Below, piece after piece: positions 1-5,790 of a stretch of 5,790 nt of DNA. The stretch lies in the NCBI GenBank assembly GCA_013204195.1, contig JABMOJ010000154.1, positions 1 through 5,790 of the forward strand, given 5' to 3'. Origin of the DNA: SAR86 cluster bacterium (GTDB lineage Bacteria > Pseudomonadota > Gammaproteobacteria > Pseudomonadales > Azotimanducaceae). Made by a program: the position numbers and the translations under genes. How positions within the stretch are numbered: position 1 is the first letter of the stretch; every line of letters starts with the position of its first letter. A model generated the notes under the pieces. It ran no database searches and was not told where the DNA came from. It was given only the letters and a program-made list of their open reading frames with translations.

Positions 1-30
1 CACTAAAACAGCTTGATCTGATTTCGGCTA

Positions 31-59
31 TTGCCCAGCCAAATAAACCTGTATATATT
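31..59 (+). promoter_or_regulatory. Candidate sigma70 promoter of dnaE2, overlapping the LexA box
   Basis: A TTGCCC hexamer at 31-36 is separated by exactly 17 bp from TATATT at 54-59, giving a reasonable -35/-10 pair. The -10 lies inside the LexA box, so bound LexA would block RNA polymerase, the usual SOS arrangement. The predicted transcript would start near 65-68, which leaves too little leader to translate from the TTG at 72 and favours the ATG at 105. An alternative -10, TATAAA at 65-70, has no good -35. The assignment is by eye only and other spacings are possible. Confidence 0.4.
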
Positions 60-66
60 TACAGTA
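47..66 (+). promoter_or_regulatory. LexA operator (SOS box) for dnaE2
   Basis: The core at 49-64 reads CTGTATATATTTACAG, an intact CTG-N10-CAG palindrome with the AT-rich alternating centre typical of gammaproteobacterial LexA sites. Compared with the 20-bp E. coli consensus TACTGTATATATATACAGTA, 17 of 20 positions match: the two outer left bases and one central base differ. It lies 38 bp upstream of the preferred ATG of an SOS-type polymerase, exactly where a repressor site is expected. The inference is that LexA represses dnaE2 until RecA-stimulated self-cleavage of LexA after DNA damage. Confidence 0.9.
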
Positions 67-104
67 TAAATTTGTCAGCAAGCCACCGGACTCAACTAAA
101 CATC

Positions 105-3100
105 ATGTCACCATCAGGCCCTCCCCTTCCTTTAGGCCGGTTTCGCAGCCCCATAGAAAGTCCCTACGCTGAACTACATTGCATCAGTCATTACTCCTTT
201 CTGCGTGGCGCCTCATCTCCGGAGGAGCTCGTCAAACAAGCCGCTGACTTGGGTTATCAAGCGCTGGCGATCACCGATGAGTGCTCTATGGCTGGCGTTG
301 TCAAGGCTCATGTCGCTGCTCGTGAGTGCGGCCTAAAACTCCTTATCGGTAGCCAGTTCTACTTAACCGATGACACTCATCTGATTCTTCTGGCACCCAA
401 TCGTGCGGGCTACGGCCAGATCTGTAACTTGATCACCCTGGGCCGCAGAAGGGCCAGTAAAGGCGATTATCAATTAGACCTCAAGGATATGGAATTTGGT
501 CTGAGTCAATGTCTTGCGATCTGGCTGCCCAATACCCGGCGTAACCGGCATGGCAGTCCTATCTATCCCGACAAGGATCGCACCCACATGACGGGTCATT
601 GGCTTGCCCAGCATTTCAGTAAAAGACTCTGGCTCGGCGTTGAAATTTTTCCCGATGGCCAAGACATAACGGCCTACCAGCAGGCTTTTGAACTCTCCAA
701 GGCCTTTGAGCTACCGTTGGTAGCCTGCGGCGATGTCCATATGCACCACCCTGATCGTAAAGCCTTACAAGATATTGTCTCTGCCATTCGCATCGGCCAA
801 CCTTTGCGTCTGGCTGGAAAGTTATTGTTTGCCCATGGTGAGCGACACCTGCGATCTTTACCTTTGCTGGCCAGCCTGTATCCACCAGCACTGCTGGCAG
901 AGACTGTCCGTATTAGCGACCTGTGCGATTTCTCTCTGGATGAGTTGCGCTATGAGTACCCCCAGGAATTGGTGCCACCCAACCTGACGCCGCCACAGTA
1001 TCTACGCCAACTGGTGGAGGCAGGCGCCAGCAAGCGCTGGCCACAGGGGATTAAGCCCAAGGTCTGGGCAACCATCGAAAAAGAGCTGCGACTGATTCAG
1101 GATCTACAATACGAGTATTATTTTCTGACCGTGTTCGACATCGTGCAATTTGCCCGCGACGCCCAAATTCTCTGCCAGGGTCGCGGCTCTGCAGCCAATA
1201 GCGCCGTCTGTTATTGTCTCGAAATCACCGAGGTTGATCCCGCCAAGTCTGAATTGTTATTTGAGCGATTTATCTCCAAAGAACGGGATGAGCCGCCGGA
1301 CATCGATGTCGACTTCGAGCACGAACGCCGCGAAGAAGTAATTCAATACATTTATAAAAAATACGGCCGTCATCGCGCCGCCCTCGCAGCCAGTGTGGTC
1401 ACCTACCGACCAAAGAGTGCCGTCAGAGACGTTGGCAAAGCCCTCGGCATGGATCTGACCCTTGTTGAACACCTAGCCAGCTCCCTTTCCTGGTGGGATA
1501 AACAGGATGAGTTACTGGCCCGGTTCGAAGCCGCCGGCATCAATCCACGGAGCCCGATCATCAGCCAATTTATTGACCTGATCCAGCAAATACTCGGCAC
1601 ACCTCGCCATCTGTCGCAGCATGTCGGCGGTTTTATTATCTCCAGCGGTCCCTTGTCCCAATTGGTGCCTATTGAAAATGCAGCGATGCCTGACAGAACG
1701 ATTATTCAGTGGGACAAGTATGATCTGGAAGCCCTGGGTCTGCTAAAAGTCGATATTCTGGCTTTAGGCATGCTGACTGCGATTCGCAAAACCCTGAATT
1801 TAATTAATCAATATCGGCATACTCATCTCGACCTGGCCAGTATCCCTACCGAGGACCCACTGACCTACCAAATGTTACAGCGGGCCGACAGCCTGGGGGT
1901 TTTTCAGGTGGAATCACGGGCTCAAATGTCCATGTTACCGCGCTTGAAGCCCGCCTGCTTCTATGACCTGGTGATTGAGGTCGCTATCGTCAGACCCGGC
2001 CCTATCCAGGGCAATATGGTTCATCCTTACTTGAAACGGCGCAATGGTGAAGAGGCGGTTGTTTACGCTAACGAGGCGATTAAATCGGTGCTAGGACGAA
2101 CCCTCGGGGTGCCTATTTTCCAGGAGCAAGTAATTAAACTGGCGGTGGTCGCGGCTGGCTTTTCTCCGGGGGAAGCCGACCAACTACGGCGCGCCATGGC
2201 GGCCTGGAAACGTAAGGGTGGGCTCGAGGTGTTCCAGCAAAAGCTCATCAATGGCATGCTAGCACGGGGCCATGATCGGGAGTTTGCCGAGCGTATCTTC
2301 GAGCAGATCAAGGGTTTCGGTGACTATGGCTTTCCTGAATCTCATGCCGCTAGCTTCGCATTGCTGGTGTATTTTTCAGCCTGGTTGAAGTGCCATGAGC
2401 CGGCGGCATTCTATTGCGGCCTGCTCAACAGCCAACCCATGGGCTTCTATTCGCCATCGCAACTGGTGCAAGATGCACGGCGCCACAATATTGAAATACG
2501 CCCTGTTGATATCCTCTACAGTGATTGGGAATCCACCCTAGAGCTACCTCAGTCTGAAGCAACATTTACGCCTCGCCAACCGGCCGTACGCCTGGGACTG
2601 CAACGTATAAAGGGGCTCAAGACCGAGACTATTTTTCGCATTTTGCATGCCCGCAAGCAGCAGGGCATCAAGGACCTTGATGATATTGCCAGACGTGCCC
2701 GACTAGACCGAGGCGACCTTGGCCGACTCACGGAAGGCGGCGCATTCAAGAGCCTGGCAGGACACCGCTACCAGACACATTGGCAAGCACGAGGCATATT
2801 ACCAGGCACTGAACTTGATACGACTGACGCGCCATCGATGGTCGCCGAGAGCAGCGGCGTTTACCTGGCGCCACCAGCTGAGACAGACGACCTGAGGGCC
2901 GACTACCAAAGCTTGGGCTTGACCCTTGGCCGGCACCCCATGGCCATGTTACGCGAGTCGGGCAGGCCTTTCAGCCAATGTAAGACGGGCACTGAATTAA
3001 CCAGACTAGACCACGGCCAATTTGTTCAGGTAGCTGGCATCGTTACAGGTCGCCAACGACCTTCCTCAGCCGCGGGGGTTTTATTCCTGACCCTTGAAGA

Positions 3101-3299
3101 TGAAACCGACAATATCAATATCGTGGTTTGGAGCCGTATATTAGAGCAATACCGCACCGCTATTATTCAGGGACGACTGCTTAAAGTGAAGGGTATCCTG
3201 GAGCGTCAGGGGGCAATCATTCATGTTATCGCCGGCCAGGTCGAAGACTTAAGTCATCACCTCGAACATTTTGCGCTGCAGTCTCGTGACTTCAAGTAA
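105..3299 (+). CDS. dnaE2: Error-prone DNA polymerase DnaE2 (C-family, SOS translesion polymerase)
   Basis: This is a C-family DNA polymerase alpha subunit of the DnaE2 type, which performs damage-induced mutagenic synthesis with ImuA/ImuB in many proteobacteria. Counting from the ATG at 105 (1064 aa), a PHP domain spans about 20-220 (AELHCISHYSFLRGAS near 22-37, ALAITDE, GDVHMHH near 209-215). The polymerase core follows: GRGSAANS near 359-366, the catalytic pair D399 and D401 in PDIDVDF, HVGGF near 506-510, and the third catalytic aspartate D550 in KVDILALG. A helix-hairpin-helix region (about 827-894) and an OB fold (about 973-1051, VAGIVTGRQRP and TLEDETDNINIVVW) follow, and the protein ends in SRDFK, close to the SRDFH ending usual in DnaE2. 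It lacks the long C-terminal tail with clamp- and tau-binding regions found in replicative DnaE. The ATG is preferred because an in-frame TTG at 72 would be only 7 bp after the SOS box. Neither start has a good Shine-Dalgarno sequence. No frameshift is seen and the catalytic residues are intact. Confidence 0.96.
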   Translation: MSPSGPPLPLGRFRSPIESPYAELHCISHYSFLRGASSPEELVKQAADLGYQALAITDECSMAGVVKAHVAARECGLKLLIGSQFYLTDDTHLILLAPNRAGYGQICNLITLGRRRASKGDYQLDLKDMEFGLSQCLAIWLPNTRRNRHGSPIYPDKDRTHMTGHWLAQHFSKRLWLGVEIFPDGQDITAYQQAFELSKAFELPLVACGDVHMHHPDRKALQDIVSAIRIGQPLRLAGKLLFAHGERHLRSLPLLASLYPPALLAETVRISDLCDFSLDELRYEYPQELVPPNLTPPQYLRQLVEAGASKRWPQGIKPKVWATIEKELRLIQDLQYEYYFLTVFDIVQFARDAQILCQGRGSAANSAVCYCLEITEVDPAKSELLFERFISKERDEPPDIDVDFEHERREEVIQYIYKKYGRHRAALAASVVTYRPKSAVRDVGKALGMDLTLVEHLASSLSWWDKQDELLARFEAAGINPRSPIISQFIDLIQQILGTPRHLSQHVGGFIISSGPLSQLVPIENAAMPDRTIIQWDKYDLEALGLLKVDILALGMLTAIRKTLNLINQYRHTHLDLASIPTEDPLTYQMLQRADSLGVFQVESRAQMSMLPRLKPACFYDLVIEVAIVRPGPIQGNMVHPYLKRRNGEEAVVYANEAIKSVLGRTLGVPIFQEQVIKLAVVAAGFSPGEADQLRRAMAAWKRKGGLEVFQQKLINGMLARGHDREFAERIFEQIKGFGDYGFPESHAASFALLVYFSAWLKCHEPAAFYCGLLNSQPMGFYSPSQLVQDARRHNIEIRPVDILYSDWESTLELPQSEATFTPRQPAVRLGLQRIKGLKTETIFRILHARKQQGIKDLDDIARRARLDRGDLGRLTEGGAFKSLAGHRYQTHWQARGILPGTELDTTDAPSMVAESSGVYLAPPAETDDLRADYQSLGLTLGRHPMAMLRESGRPFSQCKTGTELTRLDHGQFVQVAGIVTGRQRPSSAAGVLFLTLEDETDNINIVVWSRILEQYRTAIIQGRLLKVKGILERQGAIIHVIAGQVEDLSHHLEHFALQSRDFK

Positions 3300-3382
3300 C
3301 CAGAACACGGCTTTGCTCACTGAATCATGGCCCACCAAGAACCACAAATTAGCCCATGCTGTTGAAACAGATACCACTGGCC

Positions 3383-3401
3383 TCAGATCTCTGACATCTG
3401 A
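3383..3401. repeat. Short inverted repeat in the dnaE2-amidohydrolase gap
   Basis: TCAGAT (3383-3388) and ATCTGA (3396-3401) form a perfect 6-bp inverted repeat around a 7-bp spacer, 36 bp before the start of the downstream gene. It could be an operator half-site pair or a weak RNA hairpin, or simply chance. It has no following T-run, so it is not an intrinsic terminator. The rest of the 136-bp gap (3300-3436) shows no convincing -35/-10 pair. TATCTT at 3402-3407 is the best -10-like hexamer but has no partner. Confidence 0.25.
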
Positions 3402-3425
3402 TATCTTAATAACGGAATCAACAAC

Positions 3426-3432
3426 GGGCGGG
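3426..3432 (+). promoter_or_regulatory. Weak G-rich ribosome binding site of the amidohydrolase
   Basis: GGGCGGG ends 4 bases before the ATG at 3437. It is only a poor match to AGGAGG and sits close to the start. It is nevertheless the only purine-rich stretch there. An in-frame TAA at 3410-3412, with no ATG, GTG or TTG in between, fixes 3437 as the first possible start. Confidence 0.35.
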
Positions 3433-3436
3433 TCGT

Positions 3437-5203
3437 ATGCAGGATTATCTTATTAAGTCAGGAACTATCATTGATGGCACCGGCGCTCCAGCCTACCAGG
3501 CCGACATCAGTATCAAAGATGGTCTCATCACTGCCATCGGCAGACTCGATGTTGAAGCGATACAGACACTGGATGCCACCGGCGCCATCGTCACACCCGG
3601 CTGGGTCGATATCCATACCCACTATGATGGCCAGGTCACCTGGGACTCGGAAATGAATCCCTCTGCCAGTCATGGTGTCTCAACCATCGTAATGGGTAAC
3701 TGTGGCGTAGGTTTTGCTCCCGTCGCACCCAGTGGTCACAGGGACCTGATTGAACTCATGGAAGGTGTCGAGGACATCCCTGGCACCGCCCTCTACGAAG
3801 GCATGCCCTGGGGGGCCTGGGAAACCTACCCTGAGTATCTCGATTTTCTCGCGGGTCGCGAATACGCCTTGGACATCAGCTCCTTAGTCGCCCACGGCGC
3901 CGTTCGGAATTATGTGATGGGCGCCCGTGGCAGAGACAACGAAGCCGCCACGGAACAAGATATGGCGCAAATGCAGGCATTGGTTACCGAGGCATTGAAC
4001 GCTGGCGCCGTAGGCTTTTCTACCTCTCGAATTCTCGGTCATCGATCTACCCGTGGCGAACCTGTGCCCGGCACATTTGCTAATGACGCTGAAATTCTGG
4101 CTATCGCGGCCGGCGCACTGAAACGCGCCGGCAAAGGCGTCTTCCAAATTATTCCTTCCAGTACTTTGGGCAGCGGTGCCGCCAACGGCGGCGAACCCAA
4201 CAGCCTGGATGCAGAAGTCGCACTGATTCAGCAAGTCAGCGAAGTCAGCGGCAGACCCACCACATTCACCCTGTTTCAGGTTGATGAATGGACGCATAAA
4301 TGGCGCGAAGTGATTGATACAATTAAAGCCGGTAACATGAAAGCAGGTGATTCCGCAGGCAAGGTCTACCCCCAAGTTGGCAGTCGGCCCACGGGGATCG
4401 TCCTCGGATTGAAGACTTATCACAGCTTCATGCGCAAGCCGACTTATCTAAAGCTGAAACACCTACCCTTTGAAGAATTACTGGCCGCCATGCGCACAAC
4501 TGAGGTCAAGGCGGCGCTACTCACCGAGACCAGTGTTCCGCACGAGTTCCCCGGCACCATGGAGAATGGCATTGCCCAGGCCGAACTGAACTTTGACCAG
4601 ACCTACGTGCTTGACCAGACCATGGACTACGAGCCAACTCAGGCACAATCTTTTTCGGCGCTCGCCGCAGCGAAACAACAAAACAGTTGGGAGTTCTTTT
4701 ACGATTACCTGGTGGCGGCAGATGGTTGCCAAAATGCGGTAATGTTCTTTACCAACTATAGCGATCATAACCTCGACGCGGTCCATGACATGCTCATGGA
4801 TACAACCACCGTCACCGGCTTGAGTGATGCTGGCGCCCATGTCAGCTTGATTTTCGACGCGGTGGCACCGACCTATCAGCTAACCTATTGGGGCCGCGAT
4901 CGAACCCGGGGGCCCATTTTGCCACTACCTCACTTGATCCATCGCCAAACGCTGAAAAATGCCCAACTATTTGGTTTTCACGACCGCGGCAGTCTCGAAA
5001 TTGGTAAGCGTGCCGACATCAACGTCATTGATTTCGACAATCTGAAACTGGGCAACATGCAACTGCACCATGACTTACCCGCTGGCGGCGCCCGCTTCCT
5101 GCAAGGCGCGTCAGGCTATATTGCAACCCTGGTGAACGGCGTCCAAACTCGCAGCCATGATCAAGACACCGGTGCCAGACCCGGCCGCCTGCTACGCTCC
5201 TAG
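3437..5203 (+). CDS. Amidohydrolase, N-acyl-D-amino-acid deacylase-like (COG3653 type)
   Basis: The 588-aa protein has the layout of a cytoplasmic amidohydrolase: an N-terminal beta-sandwich part (about 3-55, LIKSGTIIDGTGAP), a metal-dependent TIM barrel, and the returning C-terminal sandwich (about 518-575, GSLEIGKRADINVIDFDNL). The HxH metal motif is H60/H62 in DIHTHYDGQ. C89 in GNCGVGFAP lies 27 residues after H62, the same spacing as the H69-C96 metal ligands of Alcaligenes D-aminoacylase. D464 in GLSDAGAH fits the conserved catalytic aspartate. HGAVR (153-157) and GAVGFSTS (190-197) are also family-like. The two barrel-strand histidines of classical D-aminoacylase (H220, H250) have no obvious counterpart: the matching strands read GVFQIIPSS and TTFTLFQV. 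It is about 100 residues longer than that enzyme. No signal peptide or membrane segment is visible. The superfamily is secure. The substrate is not, since N-acyl-D-amino acids and other amides or cyclic imides are all possible. It follows dnaE2 on the same strand after 136 bp and probably forms its own unit. Confidence 0.88.
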   Translation: MQDYLIKSGTIIDGTGAPAYQADISIKDGLITAIGRLDVEAIQTLDATGAIVTPGWVDIHTHYDGQVTWDSEMNPSASHGVSTIVMGNCGVGFAPVAPSGHRDLIELMEGVEDIPGTALYEGMPWGAWETYPEYLDFLAGREYALDISSLVAHGAVRNYVMGARGRDNEAATEQDMAQMQALVTEALNAGAVGFSTSRILGHRSTRGEPVPGTFANDAEILAIAAGALKRAGKGVFQIIPSSTLGSGAANGGEPNSLDAEVALIQQVSEVSGRPTTFTLFQVDEWTHKWREVIDTIKAGNMKAGDSAGKVYPQVGSRPTGIVLGLKTYHSFMRKPTYLKLKHLPFEELLAAMRTTEVKAALLTETSVPHEFPGTMENGIAQAELNFDQTYVLDQTMDYEPTQAQSFSALAAAKQQNSWEFFYDYLVAADGCQNAVMFFTNYSDHNLDAVHDMLMDTTTVTGLSDAGAHVSLIFDAVAPTYQLTYWGRDRTRGPILPLPHLIHRQTLKNAQLFGFHDRGSLEIGKRADINVIDFDNLKLGNMQLHHDLPAGGARFLQGASGYIATLVNGVQTRSHDQDTGARPGRLLRS

Positions 5204-5216
5204 CCAGACGAGAGGT

Positions 5217-5790
5217 TCATGCAGGCTTCGGCTTGGCGCTGCTGCGGCTCCGAACCCACTTCTCTAACTCAACTGCCACAAAGACCAAACTCGCCAGCGC
5301 GACACTCAAGACCAAGTCAAGCCCGCTCAATGGCTGCAGATTGAACAACTGATTTAGCCAGGGGGTGTAAATCAGAGCCAATTGCAGCCCAACGGTGCCC
5401 ACGACCACGATCAACAAGGGACGATTGCTTAACAGACCAAGACGCCATAAGGCGTTTTGCTCAGAACGAATCGCCAACACGTGAGCCAGTTGAGCGAAGG
5501 TCAATACGGTGAACACCATTGTCTGCCCATTCGCTGAACCATGATCCAGCGCCCAAGCCTGGCCATACAGGGAAACCCCGCCAATCAGTAAACCAACCCA
5601 GATAATGTGTTGCCACATGCCCCCGGCAAAAATACTCTCCTGTGGCGGTCGCGGCGGCTGCTTCATCACCCCCGGCTCCAGCGGCTCAAGCGCCAGCGCC
5701 AGCCCCGGCAGACCATCGGTCACCAGATTTATCCAGAGAATATGTATTGGTAACAACGGCAAGGGCATGCCCAGCATCGGCGCCAGCAAC
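5217..5790 (-). CDS. Cation-transporting P2-type ATPase (probably Ca2+), C-terminal part, cut by window edge
   Basis: About 191 residues are visible, ending at a TGA at 5217-5219. The reading frame runs off the right edge; its first full codon (TTG at 5789-5787) is an internal leucine, not a start. The segment is the C-terminal transmembrane domain of P-type ATPases (Cation_ATPase_C). It contains TM6 with ILWINLVTDGLPGLAL, then EPLEPGVMKQPPRPPQESIF, and four further hydrophobic segments (TM7-TM10, about residues 59-80, 88-107, 124-143 and 155-175), before a basic tail KWVRSRSSAKPKPA. In TM6 the NLVTDGLP motif carries N21, T24 and D25, equivalent to the Ca2+ ligands N796, T799 and D800 of SERCA. 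This points to a P2A-like calcium or divalent-cation exporter in the inner membrane. The phosphorylation DKTGT motif and TM4 lie outside the window, so the exact subtype stays open. The gene converges on the amidohydrolase gene with a 13-bp gap. Confidence 0.92.
   Translation of the reverse strand, partial: LLAPMLGMPLPLLPIHILWINLVTDGLPGLALALEPLEPGVMKQPPRPPQESIFAGGMWQHIIWVGLLIGGVSLYGQAWALDHGSANGQTMVFTVLTFAQLAHVLAIRSEQNALWRLGLLSNRPLLIVVVGTVGLQLALIYTPWLNQLFNLQPLSGLDLVLSVALASLVFVAVELEKWVRSRSSAKPKPA

Noticed and set aside
616..891. Minus-strand open frame within dnaE2
   Set aside because: It overlaps the conserved PHP domain of dnaE2 and the translation resembles no protein I know; it is a shadow of the real gene.
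3359..3370. CTGTTGAAACAG as a second LexA box ahead of the amidohydrolase
   Set aside because: The CTG and CAG halves are separated by 6 bases, not the 10 required for this type of LexA site, and the centre is not AT-alternating.
3362..3407. Promoter made of TTGAAA (3362-3367) and TATCTT (3402-3407)
   Set aside because: The spacer would be 34 bp, far from the 15-19 bp needed, and no other good -10 lies at the correct distance from TTGAAA.
3271..3456. Small plus-strand open frame bridging dnaE2 and the amidohydrolase
   Set aside because: It overlaps both genes in another frame and has no ribosome binding site or protein-like features; chance is the simplest explanation.
3884..4423. A 179-codon minus-strand open frame inside the amidohydrolase gene
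   Set aside because: It is fully covered by a strongly family-conserved gene on the other strand. Its translation has no recognisable domain, which fits a shadow frame.
5217..5789. Treating the minus-strand frame as a complete 190-aa membrane protein
   Set aside because: The apparent start is an internal TTG leucine codon at the window edge, and the sequence begins in the middle of the TM5-TM6 region of a P-type ATPase.

Overview
The window looks like an ordinary chromosomal stretch of a gammaproteobacterium. Two things point there. A near-consensus LexA box of the E. coli/Pseudomonas type (CTG-N10-CAG) sits before the first gene. The first gene itself is a DnaE2 of the Pseudomonas/marine-gammaproteobacterial kind. 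A marine, OMG/Cellvibrionales-like host is a guess from general resemblance of the proteins and is not proven here.

Layout. Positions 1-104 hold a probable SOS promoter. Positions 105-3299 (+) encode an intact error-prone DNA polymerase, DnaE2 (about 1064 aa from the preferred ATG). A 136-bp gap (3300-3436, with two short inverted repeats and no clear promoter or terminator) leads to 3437-5203 (+), an intact 588-aa metal-dependent amidohydrolase of the N-acyl-D-amino-acid deacylase (COG3653-like) group. After only 13 bp, the 3' end of a convergent minus-strand gene (5217-5790) encodes the last about 190 residues of a P2-type, probably Ca2+-exporting, ATPase cut by the window edge.

How they work together. 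The three genes have no evident shared pathway. DnaE2 is a DNA-damage-inducible translesion polymerase under LexA control. The amidohydrolase is a catabolic or housekeeping hydrolase of uncertain substrate. The ATPase is a membrane ion pump read from the other strand. The amidohydrolase could receive read-through transcription from dnaE2, but nothing in the sequence shows this.

I find no mobile element, CRISPR array, tRNA/rRNA or evidence of a new system. The items most worth checking are the dedicated SOS box at dnaE2, the degenerate PHP metal site of the polymerase, and the missing histidine metal ligands in the amidohydrolase.
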